Made by a program: the position numbers and the translations under genes. Under the pieces are notes generated by a model. It was not told the origin of the DNA. It was given only the letters and a program-made list of their open reading frames with translations, and made no database searches. Below, one piece after another: positions 17,910 through 27,446 of a stretch of DNA of 64,000 nucleotides. Within the stretch, counting starts at the first letter, position 1. Every line of letters begins with the position of its first letter. Source of the DNA: Ignavibacteriales bacterium (GTDB lineage: Bacteria; Bacteroidota; Ignavibacteria; Ignavibacteriales; SURF-24); the NCBI GenBank assembly GCA_026390815.1, contig JAPLFH010000012.1, forward strand, positions 124,001 to 188,000, given 5' to 3'.

Positions 17910-19073
17910 ATGGTCGATACACAAATTCCTTTCTCATATCAACTTGATGAAAACCAAATTCTTATTAAGAATACAATCCGAGAATTTGCCGAGAACAATA
18001 TTCGCCTTAAAATTATGGAATGGGATGAAACGCAAACTCACCCTAAAGAAATATTTACTCAACTTGGCAAGATGGGATTTCTAGGTATTCTTGTTCCCGA
18101 AAAGGATGGTGGTTCGGGGTTTGGCTATGTTGAATATGCTTTGATCGTAGAAGAACTTGCCAGAGTGGATCCATCAATAGCTCTTTCATTAGCCGCACAC
18201 AATGGGCTATGCACCAACCACATTAATTTATTTGGTAATGAAATACAAAAGAAAAAATATCTTCCTGATTTAGCTATAGGAAAAAAACTTGGTGCATGGG
18301 GATTAACTGAACCATCTTCCGGCAGCGATGCTGCAGGTATGCAAACCACTGCTGAAAAAAAAGATGGTTACTATATTCTTAACGGAACAAAAAATTTTAT
18401 TACAAATGGTGGAGTTGCAGAAACAGCAGTCGTACTAGCAATAAGTGATAAGTCAAAAAACAAAAAAGGAATTTCTGCTTTCATTGTAGAAAAAGGCTGG
18501 CAAGGATTTTCAGTTGGAAAAAAAGAAAATAAATTGGGAATGCGGGCAAGTGAAACTGTTCAACTAAATTTTGATAATTGCAAAGTACCGGAAGAAAACC
18601 TTATTGGAAACGATGGTGAAGGATTAACTCAAGCATTAAAAATTCTTGAAGGTGGTAGAATCTCAATCGCCGCATTATCAATTGGATTGGCGCAGGGGTG
18701 TTTGGAAGCGTCCATTAATTATTCTAAGCAAAGAAAACAATTTGGAAAACAATTAAGTGAATTCCAGGCAATACAATTTAAATTAGCTGAAATGGCAACT
18801 GATCTGGAAGCAGCCAGATTGCTTACTTATAAAGCTGCAGTAAAAAAAGATAATGGAGAAAAAGTTTTAATTGAGGCTTCAATTGCAAAACTTTATGCAA
18901 GCGAAATTGCTACTAAGGCAGCGAATGAAGCCGTTCAAATCCATGGTGGATATGGTTTTGTAAAAGATTATCCGGTAGAAAAATTTTACCGCGATGTAAA
19001 ACTACTTACTATCGGGGAAGGAACTTCTGAAATCCAAAAAATGATTATTGCAAAACAATTATTAAAGGACTAA
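17910..19073 (+). CDS. Acyl-CoA dehydrogenase
   Basis: This 387-aa FAD flavoprotein oxidises an acyl-CoA to the 2-enoyl-CoA and hands electrons to ETF. Visible: [16 protein letters not shown] (FAD/substrate loop), [51 protein letters not shown] and the catalytic base Glu370 in [13 protein letters not shown] lies 8 bases before the ATG. Substrate length is not readable; the adjacent methylcrotonyl-CoA-carboxylase-like gene makes isovaleryl-CoA attractive, but short-chain acyl-CoA dehydrogenases look alike. A 92-base gap separates it from meaB. Confidence 0.95.
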   Translation: MVDTQIPFSYQLDENQILIKNTIREFAENNIRLKIMEWDETQTHPKEIFTQLGKMGFLGILVPEKDGGSGFGYVEYALIVEELARVDPSIALSLAAHNGLCTNHINLFGNEIQKKKYLPDLAIGKKLGAWGLTEPSSGSDAAGMQTTAEKKDGYYILNGTKNFITNGGVAETAVVLAISDKSKNKKGISAFIVEKGWQGFSVGKKENKLGMRASETVQLNFDNCKVPEENLIGNDGEGLTQALKILEGGRISIAALSIGLAQGCLEASINYSKQRKQFGKQLSEFQAIQFKLAEMATDLEAARLLTYKAAVKKDNGEKVLIEASIAKLYASEIATKAANEAVQIHGGYGFVKDYPVEKFYRDVKLLTIGEGTSEIQKMIIAKQLLKD

Positions 19074-19120
19074 AAGCAAAGCAAGTTAGCTGAAGATAAA
19101 AATGAAGGCTATTTAAACTT

Positions 19121-20788
19121 ATGAAAAAAATCGGAACATCAATTTTACCAAATGAATCTTTTCTTAAGCGTGAAGATTTTAACAAAAATCTCAACAGAAA
19201 AATTGAAGGTTTGAAAGATAAAATAAAACTTGGTGGCGGAAAGAAAGCGTTAGAAGCCCAAAGAGCTAAAGGGAAATTATCTGCAAGGGAAAGAATTGAA
19301 AAAATAATTGACAAGGAAAGTTTGTTTTTTGAATTTGGAATATTCGCCGGTTATGAAATGTATGATGAATTTGGTGGCGCTCCTGCATCTGGTACATTAA
19401 TCGGAATTGGAAAAATCCACAATAGAAATCATTTAATTGTGGCTAACGATGCAACCGTAAAAGCCGGAGCATGGTTTCCCATTACTGTTAAGAAAAATCT
19501 CCGTGCCCAGGAAATGAGCATGGAAAACCATCTTCCAATAATTTATTTAGTAGACAGCGCTGGGGTTTTCTTACCTCTTCAAGAAGATATTTTTGCGGAC
19601 AAAGAACACTTTGGTCGAGTATTCCGCAACAACGCAATAATTTCTTCGATGGGAATTCCACAGATAGCCGCCATTATGGGTCCTTGTGTAGCTGGTGGTG
19701 CTTATCTTCCAATCATGAGTGATGAAGCATTAATCGTTGATGGCGAAGGTTCAGTATTTCTTGCCGGTTCTCACTTAGTTAAAGCAGCAATTGGTGAAGA
19801 TATTGAAAATGAAAATCTCGGCGGAGCTAAAGTTCAATCAAATATTTCCGGTGTTACTGATTACATTATGAAAAATGATGAAGAGTGCCTTGAACAAATC
19901 CGAAACCTGGTAGAAAAGTATTCTGAAAATCAGAAAGCAGGATTTAATAGAATTGAAACTAATCCCCCACTTTTCAATCCTGAAGAAATTTATGGAATCC
20001 TTCCAGAAAATACAATCAAACCATATGATATGTACGAAGTGATTGCCCGGATTGTAGACAAATCAGAGATTGATGAATACAAAGCCGGATATGGAAAAAC
20101 AATCATAACCGCTTATGCAAGAATTGATGGATGGGCAGTTGGTATTGTTGCTAATCAAAGGAATATTGTAAAAACAGAATCCATTAATGGCGCAGGCGAA
20201 ATGCAAATTGGCGGAGTTATATACTCCGACAGCGCTGATAAAGCTGCCCGATTTATAATGAATTGTAATCAACGAAAAATTCCACTTCTCTTCCTTCAGG
20301 ATGTTACGGGATTTATGGTTGGCAGCCGTGCAGAGCAAGGCGGAATTATAAAAGATGGTGCTAAGATGGTAAATGCAGTGGCAAATTCTGTTGTTCCAAA
20401 GATTACTATAATTGTTGGTAACAGCTATGGTGCAGGCAATTATGCAATGTGTGGAAAAGCCTACGATCCTCGATTCATCTTTGCTTATCCAAATGCAAAA
20501 ATTTCTGTTATGGGAGGCTCGCAGGCAAGCAACACGCTTTTAAGCATCAAGATAAAGCAGCTTGATAAGGAAGACAAAAAACTAAGTGATGCTGAAAAGA
20601 AAAAAATGTTAGGTGAAATTGAAAAATCTTATGAAGAGAAAAGTACTCCTGTTTATGCGGCAGCCCGGCTTTGGGTTGATGAAGTAATTGATCCAGCTTT
20701 AACTCGCAATTACATTTCCATGGCAATAGAAATTGCAAATAATAATCCTGAGTTAAAAAAGTTTAATGTTGGTGTAATACAAACCTAA
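19121..20788 (+). CDS. Acyl-CoA carboxylase carboxyltransferase subunit, methylcrotonyl-CoA carboxylase beta-like
   Basis: The 555-aa protein is the carboxyltransferase half of a biotin-dependent acyl-CoA carboxylase. It has the N-terminal GKLSARERIEKIID, ANDATVKAGAWFPITVKKN, a pattern closer to methylcrotonyl- or geranyl-CoA carboxylase than to propionyl-CoA carboxylase, GPCVAGGAYLPIMSDEA, FLAGSHLVKAAIGEDI, and the C-terminal crotonase lobe with NSYGAGNYAMCGKAYDPRF and SVMGGSQAS. The biotin carboxylase/carrier subunit is not next to it. With the dehydrogenase 47 bases upstream, leucine breakdown is the best guess. Confidence 0.9.
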   Translation: MKKIGTSILPNESFLKREDFNKNLNRKIEGLKDKIKLGGGKKALEAQRAKGKLSARERIEKIIDKESLFFEFGIFAGYEMYDEFGGAPASGTLIGIGKIHNRNHLIVANDATVKAGAWFPITVKKNLRAQEMSMENHLPIIYLVDSAGVFLPLQEDIFADKEHFGRVFRNNAIISSMGIPQIAAIMGPCVAGGAYLPIMSDEALIVDGEGSVFLAGSHLVKAAIGEDIENENLGGAKVQSNISGVTDYIMKNDEECLEQIRNLVEKYSENQKAGFNRIETNPPLFNPEEIYGILPENTIKPYDMYEVIARIVDKSEIDEYKAGYGKTIITAYARIDGWAVGIVANQRNIVKTESINGAGEMQIGGVIYSDSADKAARFIMNCNQRKIPLLFLQDVTGFMVGSRAEQGGIIKDGAKMVNAVANSVVPKITIIVGNSYGAGNYAMCGKAYDPRFIFAYPNAKISVMGGSQASNTLLSIKIKQLDKEDKKLSDAEKKKMLGEIEKSYEEKSTPVYAAARLWVDEVIDPALTRNYISMAIEIANNNPELKKFNVGVIQT

Positions 20789-20854
20789 TCCGCAAATAAA
20801 ATTTCTTCGGGTATAATTGTTACACGCAATTTTGTTATTTTAATTTATAGAAAA

Positions 20855-21523
20855 ATGATTAAAATATATTGCGGAATGATTTCTAAACTTCTCAGTGCCG
20901 TTATAATAATTATATCAATTACATTAAACGCTCAGGTAACAAAACTTGGTGCATCCGTAAATCAACTTTCGCATTTTATTGCTTCAGAAAGTTTTTCTAA
21001 TCTCAAAACAAAGATGGATGATTTTTCACAACTCGATTTGCTTTATATAAAATCACTTCAAGAATCAAATAACGATGTTGGTGATGCTTTATTCAATTTA
21101 ACTTTTACTGTTATTCCTTATAATCAAATTCCACTTGTTACACCACTGCTTAATATTCCCATTAACATTAATCTTCCACATTCTGTGGATTCCATCTTCC
21201 GGTTAAAAAATAAAAATCTTCCCAAAAATTTATTTTATGATTCGCCTCAAAATGATTTTGGAGATAAGGACAAGCTTGCTCATTTCTTCGGAAGCGCTTA
21301 CATTTCATATGGTTCTTACTGGTTTGATTTTACTGAAATTATTGGCATTTTTGTGGAGGATTTCGAAGAGAAATTTTATATTCAGGCTAAGGTTGATCAG
21401 AGAGATCTTTGTACAGATTATCTTGGAAATATTTTCGGTAAAGCACTTAAAAATAATATCAGTCTTTTGCCATCACAAATTCTGGCAGCTTATCATTTAA
21501 CATTTTTCAGTTATAATTTATGA
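20855..21523 (+). CDS. Exported protein, DUF2279-like
   Basis: The 222-aa product starts with a hydrophobic signal segment (about residues 8-25, KLLSAVIIIISITLNAQ) and has a conserved-looking C-terminal half with DKLAHFFGSAYISYG, and later QRDLCTDYLGNIFGKAL. The Asp-Lys-xx-His and Asp-Leu-xx-Asn/Asp-xx-Gly pattern recalls DUF2279/YfiM-type or VanZ-related envelope proteins; that relation is an inference. Its TGA overlaps the ATG of the next gene (ATGA), so it is translated with the sigma-54 regulator. Confidence 0.6.
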   Translation: MIKIYCGMISKLLSAVIIIISITLNAQVTKLGASVNQLSHFIASESFSNLKTKMDDFSQLDLLYIKSLQESNNDVGDALFNLTFTVIPYNQIPLVTPLLNIPININLPHSVDSIFRLKNKNLPKNLFYDSPQNDFGDKDKLAHFFGSAYISYGSYWFDFTEIIGIFVEDFEEKFYIQAKVDQRDLCTDYLGNIFGKALKNNISLLPSQILAAYHLTFFSYNL

Positions 21524-22878
21524 ACTCAATTTTAGTTATTGATGATGAAAAAGAAATATGCGAAAGCATAAAAATGATCCTTGAGTATGAGGATTATGTA
21601 GTTGAAACCACAACCGATGGCGTTGATGGTTTAGAAAAAATTGAAGCTGGCAGCTTTGATGTTGTTCTATTGGATATTCAAATGCCGAGCATCAATGGCT
21701 TCGAGGTACTAAATAAAATAAAAGAAAAAAACCTGGATGTAAGCGTAATTATAATTTCTGCATTCAGCAATTTGGAAAACGCAGTTAAAGCCACCAAGCT
21801 TGGTGCTTTTGATTTTCTGGAGAAACCTATTGATCGCGAAAAAATGCTTCTGAGCATTCGCAATTCATTAAACCAGATAAATTTGCTAAAAGAAAATATT
21901 GAACTCAAAAAATCAATTTCTGGCAGTGAAGTAATTATTGGCAATACGCCACCAATAAAAAATGTTCTGGATGTTATTGCCAGGGTCGCTCAAACCGATG
22001 TGAGAGTTTTAATAACAGGTGAAAATGGAACTGGAAAGGAATTGGTAGCAAGGGAAATACACAAGCAGAGTAGCAGGGCTGACCAGAAATTTGTAGAAGT
22101 TAACTGTGCCGCTATTCCAAATGAGTTAATTGAATCTGAGTTGTTCGGTCACGAAAAAGGTTCGTTCACCGGTGCAATGCAACAACGCATTGGTAAATTT
22201 GAATTGGCAAATAAGGGAACACTTTTTCTTGATGAAATTGGGGATATGAGTCAACAGGCGCAGGCAAAAGTTTTACGAGCAATTGAAGATGGAAAGATTG
22301 AGCGTGTTGGCGGAAATAAAAAAATAGAAGTTGACGTTAGAATAATTACTGCAACTAATAAAAATCTAAAAGATGAAATTGAGAAAGGAAATTTTCGCGA
22401 GGATTTATATCACCGTTTAAATGTTATTCCTATTCTTGTACCACCGCTTAGAGAAAGAAGCGAAGACGTTCCTTTGCTGGTTAAGCATTTTGCTAAAGAT
22501 ATTTGTGCAAAATATAAAATAGCACCTGTTGAGTTTAATGAAAATGCAATAAAGGCGTTGCAAGTAATGGAATGGCGCGGAAACGTTCGCGAATTAAGAA
22601 ATATTGTTGAAAGAATTATAATTATGGTTCCGAATAAAGAGATTAAAGAAAAAGATGTGTTTAGTCTAATTTCCCCGCAGCAAGCTAAGATGGATGATAT
22701 TTTAAATATCTCCAATTCGTTCCAGGATTTTAAAGAAAAAGCTGAAAGAGCATTTATACTTAAGCAGCTTGAAACAAATGGATGGAATATCAGCAAGACA
22801 GCAGAACTTCTGGATATTCAACGCAGTCATCTGTATGCAAAGATGAAAAAGTATGACATTGAGAAAGGAAAAGAATAA
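21520..22878 (+). CDS. Sigma-54-dependent response regulator, NtrC family
   Basis: The 452-aa regulator has a receiver domain (residues 1-120) with phosphorylation site Asp52 in LLDIQMPS and the Lys of FLEKPID, an AAA+ domain with Walker A GENGTGKE (167-174) and the sigma-54 contact loop GSFTGA (214-219), FLDEIGDM, and a C-terminal Fis-type helix-turn-helix ([17 protein letters not shown]). It activates transcription at -24/-12 promoters after phosphorylation. No histidine kinase is adjacent, so its partner and target are unknown. It overlaps neighbours on both sides (ATGA and TAATG). Confidence 0.95.
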   Translation: MNSILVIDDEKEICESIKMILEYEDYVVETTTDGVDGLEKIEAGSFDVVLLDIQMPSINGFEVLNKIKEKNLDVSVIIISAFSNLENAVKATKLGAFDFLEKPIDREKMLLSIRNSLNQINLLKENIELKKSISGSEVIIGNTPPIKNVLDVIARVAQTDVRVLITGENGTGKELVAREIHKQSSRADQKFVEVNCAAIPNELIESELFGHEKGSFTGAMQQRIGKFELANKGTLFLDEIGDMSQQAQAKVLRAIEDGKIERVGGNKKIEVDVRIITATNKNLKDEIEKGNFREDLYHRLNVIPILVPPLRERSEDVPLLVKHFAKDICAKYKIAPVEFNENAIKALQVMEWRGNVRELRNIVERIIIMVPNKEIKEKDVFSLISPQQAKMDDILNISNSFQDFKEKAERAFILKQLETNGWNISKTAELLDIQRSHLYAKMKKYDIEKGKE

Positions 22879-23228
22879 TGGCAGAAACAATCTTTTCAAA
22901 AATTATCCGAAAGGAAATACCGGCAACAATTGTTTATGAGAATGATGATGTTCTCGCTTTCAGGGATATAAATCCGCAGGCTCCAACACATATTTTAATT
23001 ATTCCAAAGAATGATGAGATAACAAAAACATCAGAAATTAATGGTGGTAAACACGCAACTTTGCTTGGAAAACTCTTTAACGCAGCAAATGAAATTGCCA
23101 GACAGGAGAATATTTCAGAGAGCGGATATAGATTAGTAATCAATTGTGGTCCGGATGCTGGGCAGGAAGTGTATCATCTGCATATGCATTTGCTTGGTGG
23201 AAGAAAAATGAACTGGCCGCCAGGATGA
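22878..23228 (+). CDS. HIT family (HinT-like) nucleotide hydrolase
   Basis: This 116-aa histidine-triad protein carries the active-site motif HLHMHLLGG (His100, His102, His104) near the C-terminus, plus FRDINPQAPTHILIIPK typical of HinT, a purine nucleoside phosphoramidase. Its ATG overlaps the regulator stop as TAATG. The gene ends just before a convergent hairpin and purD. Confidence 0.95.
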   Translation: MAETIFSKIIRKEIPATIVYENDDVLAFRDINPQAPTHILIIPKNDEITKTSEINGGKHATLLGKLFNAANEIARQENISESGYRLVINCGPDAGQEVYHLHMHLLGGRKMNWPPG

Positions 23229-23235
23229 TTTGATT

Positions 23236-24561
23236 TTAGATTGCAGATTTCGGATTGCAGAATTTTATTCCGCATTCATCAATCCGCAATCTTTTGATTC
23301 CTTTATCTGCAATATCTGTCCGGTAATAAATATTCTCGAATTCTATTTTCTTGATCGCTTCGTAGACTTTATCTTTACAGAATTTTAAATTGTTCTCCAC
23401 CGTTAATGCGGTAACACCCAAAACTCGACCACCATTAGTTATAATTTTATCACTTTCTCTTTTTGTACCGGCATGAAAAACAATTGTATTATCAGATTTG
23501 AATTGCTCTAATCCTTTAATCTCAAATCCTTTTTCAAATTTATCCGGATATCCTTTGGAAGCTGCAACAACACAAACAGCGGAACCGCCATTATATTTCA
23601 CTGCTTCTTTTTCGAGTTTTCCAACGGCAGCAGAGTAAAGTAATTTTAGGAGATCTCCTTCCAATAAAGGTAATACAACTTGAGTTTCCGGATCGCCAAA
23701 GCGGCAATTGAATTCGACTACTTTTGGACCTTCGCTTGTAATCATCAATCCACAATATAAGCAGCCCGAAAAAGTTTTGTCCTCTTTTTTCATTGCTGAC
23801 AAAGTTGGGAAAATAATATTTTCTTCTATTTCTTTTAGTAATGCTTGGGTTATTATTGGTGCGGGAGCATAGGCTCCCATACCACCAGTGTTTTTACCGG
23901 TATCATTATATCCAATTCGTTTATGATCTTGGGCAGCAGGTAAACAAACAAAGTTTTCTCCATCGGTAATAGCAAAGATTGATGCTTCCTCTCCGAACAT
24001 AAACTCTTCCACAACAATTGAATCACCGGCGGAACCAAAAACTTCATTCAAAAAAATATCTTTTATTGCAAACTCGGCTTCTTCCTTGTTATTACAAATT
24101 AAAACTCCTTTACCGGCCGCCAATCCTGAGGCTTTAATAACAACTGGGAAAGGACTTTTTCTTAAATAATTAAAAACTTCATCATATTGCGATTTATGAA
24201 AAGTTTTGAATCCAGCAGTAGGAATTCCATACTTTTTCATCAACCACTTTGAAAAAGATTTGTCTCCTTCTATCATCGCCGCTTCTGAATTTGGTCCGAA
24301 AACTATAATATTATTTTTCCTTAATTCATTTGCCAAACCATCAACTAAAGGTAATTCCGGACCAATCACAACCAGATCAATTTCTTTCGATTTGCAGAAA
24401 TTAATAATCTCAGGATTTCCTTTGATGGAAATATTTTCTCCAAGCGATTCTGTTCCGGTATTACCTGGGATGTTGTACAGCTTGTCGAGCGATGAACTTT
24501 TAGAAATTTGATACGCCAAGGCATGTTCTCTTCCACCGGAACCAATTAGGGCAACATTCAT
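23236..24561 (-). CDS. purD: Phosphoribosylamine-glycine ligase
   Basis: PurD joins glycine to phosphoribosylamine with ATP in purine synthesis. It starts MNVALIGSGGREHALAYQ, and has VIGPELPLVDGLAN, the ATP-grasp core VIKASGLAAGKGVLI, DHKRIGYNDTGKNTGGMGAY, and VEFNCRFGDPETQVVLPLL with metal ligands. At 441 aa it is slightly longer than usual: after the family end near YYRTDIADKGI about 19 residues follow that are encoded by the terminal inverted repeat. Its ATG overlaps the upstream glycosyltransferase stop (TAATG), an unusual operon partner. Confidence 0.97.
   Translation of the reverse strand: MNVALIGSGGREHALAYQISKSSSLDKLYNIPGNTGTESLGENISIKGNPEIINFCKSKEIDLVVIGPELPLVDGLANELRKNNIIVFGPNSEAAMIEGDKSFSKWLMKKYGIPTAGFKTFHKSQYDEVFNYLRKSPFPVVIKASGLAAGKGVLICNNKEEAEFAIKDIFLNEVFGSAGDSIVVEEFMFGEEASIFAITDGENFVCLPAAQDHKRIGYNDTGKNTGGMGAYAPAPIITQALLKEIEENIIFPTLSAMKKEDKTFSGCLYCGLMITSEGPKVVEFNCRFGDPETQVVLPLLEGDLLKLLYSAAVGKLEKEAVKYNGGSAVCVVAASKGYPDKFEKGFEIKGLEQFKSDNTIVFHAGTKRESDKIITNGGRVLGVTALTVENNLKFCKDKVYEAIKKIEFENIYYRTDIADKGIKRLRIDECGIKFCNPKSAI
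23238..23292. terminator. Imperfect inverted repeat between convergent HIT gene and purD
   Basis: AGATTGCAGATT (23238-23249) pairs with AATCCGCAATCT (23281-23292) at 11 of 12 positions, and TTTT follows on the plus strand. A further GGATTGCAG copy lies inside the loop. It sits 10 bases after the HIT stop and covers the last codons of purD, so it may stop transcription of the plus-strand genes. The repeat-like make-up (AATCCG/GATTGC units) also suggests an intergenic repeat element. Confidence 0.5.
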
Positions 24562-25841
24562 TATATTTCCCTTAAATAAAATTGAAATTGTTTTGTCAAT
24601 TGCTCTGTTAAATAATCACCACGATGTTTCTCAACAAATTCTTCATTTGGTTTTGGAAGGTTGCCTTCACGATATAATTTATGTACCTGAATAATCGTTT
24701 CCTTTATCTGTTGAATATTATTTGGTTCAGTTATAAATGAAGCGCCATATTCCTGTAAAGAAGAACGTGCTGCTCCTTCAGGAACGCACCCAATAATTGG
24801 TTTACGAGTTCCAAAGTATTCAAATAATTTACTGGTTGAAAGAGTATCCGAGTTTTTGCTGTTTCCAATCATCATCCAAAGAACATCACTGGATAATAAT
24901 TTAATTATTGTTGACTTATGATCAATGTAACCAAAATCTTTTACGTATGGAATCAAACCTAACTTCTTAATTAACTTATGATTTTCTTTAAGCAAGTATC
25001 CAATAAAATGAAGCTCGATATTTTCTGCTACATCTGGTCTTTCTATTGTCAATTCCTTAAAAGCTTTTAGAAAATATTTTGGAGTAATGAATTCATAAAA
25101 CATTCCTGCGTAAGTCAATCGAAGTTTATTATTTAATTTCGATTCGCGTGTAATATTAGCAAAATCTTCAAGGTCATATCCTTCTGGTAGGATTAACACA
25201 TCATCAAACGTTAAAAACTGAAAAGTGCTTAATAGTTTTTCTTTTATCTTTCTATTTACCGTGATAATTTTATCTGCTACCTTCAAAGCACCATATTCCA
25301 TTTTTTTGTGAAGATACTTGTGGTATGGTGTAAGATTAAATGAAAACTGGTTATGTGTCCACAGCTCCCGATAATCCACGAACAAAGATATATCGAACAT
25401 TTGACTTAGTTTTGCAGCTATATTAAACGATGAGAAAGGAGGAATAGAGACGAAAATAATATCAAATTTTTCTTTTTCAAGTAAATTTTTAGCAATAGCA
25501 AATGCTTTCTTAGACCAGGATTTTTTATTATCAGGAATAAAAATGGTTTTGATTACTCTGCTAATAAACTTTCTTAAAAATTCAGGTTTCATTTTATAGG
25601 TTTTATTTTTTGCAAAAAGAAAATCTGAATTTAAAGGATCTGTTCTTATTACTCTTAAATTATTTGTTATAATTTCTTCTAACAAAACTGGATCGTGGGC
25701 GTAGTAATTAGTGGCACCGGTAGTAATTACTGTCGGTTCCCAATTAAAATTCTTCATGTATTTTACAAATCTTAAAGTCCTCTGTACCCCGCCCATTCCC
25801 ATTGGTGGAAAGTAATATGATATAACAAGAACTCTGAACAT
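24561..25841 (-). CDS. Glycosyltransferase family 4-like protein
   Basis: The 426-aa protein has the GT-B layout: an N-terminal Rossmann domain beginning VLVISYYFPPMGMGGVQRTL (the GG loop of GT4 enzymes), FDIIFVSIPPFSSF and DYRELWTH, and a C-terminal domain with LTYAGMFYE, VKDFGYIDH, and KLFEYFGTRKPIIGCVPEG where the acidic residue of the EX7E region lies. It should transfer a sugar from a nucleotide donor to a surface polysaccharide or lipid; donor and acceptor are unknown. It is the only sugar transferase here and is coupled to purD by TAATG. Confidence 0.87.
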   Translation of the reverse strand: MFRVLVISYYFPPMGMGGVQRTLRFVKYMKNFNWEPTVITTGATNYYAHDPVLLEEIITNNLRVIRTDPLNSDFLFAKNKTYKMKPEFLRKFISRVIKTIFIPDNKKSWSKKAFAIAKNLLEKEKFDIIFVSIPPFSSFNIAAKLSQMFDISLFVDYRELWTHNQFSFNLTPYHKYLHKKMEYGALKVADKIITVNRKIKEKLLSTFQFLTFDDVLILPEGYDLEDFANITRESKLNNKLRLTYAGMFYEFITPKYFLKAFKELTIERPDVAENIELHFIGYLLKENHKLIKKLGLIPYVKDFGYIDHKSTIIKLLSSDVLWMMIGNSKNSDTLSTSKLFEYFGTRKPIIGCVPEGAARSSLQEYGASFITEPNNIQQIKETIIQVHKLYREGNLPKPNEEFVEKHRGDYLTEQLTKQFQFYLREI

Positions 25842-25922
25842 AATAACCTATAAATTTGGTTTAATTATTCTGGATGTTTTAATTCTTTTCAAAATCGTTA
25901 GGCTAAAATTTTATAAAAACTT

Positions 25923-27413
25923 TTAAATATGATAATTAGGTGCTTCTTCAGTAATTATAACATCGTGTGGATGACTTTCGCGCAATCCAGCATTTGTCAT
26001 TTTTATAAATTTAGCTTTTTCTTTTAATTCATTAATATTTTTTGTTCCGCAATAACCCATAGCTGCTCTAAGTCCACCTACAAATTGGTAGATTGTTTCT
26101 GCTAAAGCACCTTTGAAAGGAACACGTCCTTCAATTCCTTCCGGAACTAATTTTTTAATTCCATCTTCTGCATCCTGAAAATATCTATCTCCGCTGCCTT
26201 CCATCATTGCACCAAGGGAACCCATCCCACGATAAACTTTAAAACTTCTTCCTTCAAGAAGAACATTTTCTCCCGGGGTTTCTTCAACTCCTGCAAACAT
26301 ACCACCGATCATTACCGAATCTGCCCCGGAGGCAATCGCTTTTGGAACATCCCCGGTTTGCTTAACTCCACCGTCTGCAATAAGTGGAATCCCTTTTGAC
26401 TTTGTAGCTGAATGAACATTCATGATTGCTGATATTTGTGGTACACCAACTCCGGCAATTACTCTTGTAGTACAAATTGAACCTGCACCAATTCCAACTT
26501 TAACTGCATTAACGCCGGCTTGTATTAAGTCAAGCGCTGCTTCGGGACTAATAATATTACCAGCGATTAGTTGAGCATATTTATATTTTTTATGGATCTC
26601 TTTTATTGTTTTTACAACACCTGATGAATGACCATGTGCAGTATCGATAACCAGAACATCAGCACCAGCTTTTAGAACCATTTCAGCTCGTTCCATAGTA
26701 TCTTTTGTAACTCCCAAGGCAGCACCAACTCTTAATCTTCCGTGCTCATCTTTACTGGCAAAAGGAAATTTCCTTTTCTTCCTAATATCTTTAAAGGTAA
26801 TTAATCCTTTTAAAATTCCTTTCTTATCAACAACGGGTAATTTTTCGATTCTATGTTTTTGAAGAATCTTTTCTGCCTGTTCAAGCGTAGTGCCTACCGG
26901 AGCAGTAACAAGATTATTTGTAGTCATTATATTTTTTACTTTAAGATGAATGTTGGGTTCAAATCGTAAATCTCGGTTTGTAAGAATTCCAACAAGTTTT
27001 CCAACTTCGTCTATAATCGGGATACCGGAAATATGGTACTTGCTCATTAATAAAAGAGCATCTTGAATTGTTTTTTCCGGAGTAAGAGTAATTGGTTTCA
27101 AAATCATCCCACTTTCAGAACGTTTCACTTTATCAATTTCTTCTGCCTGTCTTTCGATTGACATATTTTTATGGATAATCCCAATACCACCTTCCACCGC
27201 CATAGCTATTGCCATCTTCGATTCTGTTATTGTATCCATAGCTGCTGAAAGGAATGGTATATTTAGCTTTATGTCAGTCGTTAGAAAAGTTGTAATGTCA
27301 ACATCACGTGGTAATACATTTGATTTTGAAGGAAGTAAAAGTAAATCATCAAATGTAAATCCTTCAAAAACTACTTTGGGTTTTCCTTTGTTTGGAGTTA
27401 GTTTCTTTTTCAT
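25923..27413 (-). CDS. guaB: Inosine-5'-monophosphate dehydrogenase
   Basis: GuaB oxidises IMP to XMP with NAD, the first step to GMP. It shows [10 protein letters not shown] at the N-terminus, two CBS domains inserted at about residues 106-215, [14 protein letters not shown], the active-site Cys314 in [32 protein letters not shown] and the flap [10 protein letters not shown]. Length 496 aa is normal. The gene stands between short gaps; no purine riboswitch is seen ahead of it. Confidence 0.98.
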   Translation of the reverse strand: MKKKLTPNKGKPKVVFEGFTFDDLLLLPSKSNVLPRDVDITTFLTTDIKLNIPFLSAAMDTITESKMAIAMAVEGGIGIIHKNMSIERQAEEIDKVKRSESGMILKPITLTPEKTIQDALLLMSKYHISGIPIIDEVGKLVGILTNRDLRFEPNIHLKVKNIMTTNNLVTAPVGTTLEQAEKILQKHRIEKLPVVDKKGILKGLITFKDIRKKRKFPFASKDEHGRLRVGAALGVTKDTMERAEMVLKAGADVLVIDTAHGHSSGVVKTIKEIHKKYKYAQLIAGNIISPEAALDLIQAGVNAVKVGIGAGSICTTRVIAGVGVPQISAIMNVHSATKSKGIPLIADGGVKQTGDVPKAIASGADSVMIGGMFAGVEETPGENVLLEGRSFKVYRGMGSLGAMMEGSGDRYFQDAEDGIKKLVPEGIEGRVPFKGALAETIYQFVGGLRAAMGYCGTKNINELKEKAKFIKMTNAGLRESHPHDVIITEEAPNYHI

Positions 27414-27446
27414 TTCAATTAAAATTAATATTGTTTTTAAAATCGT

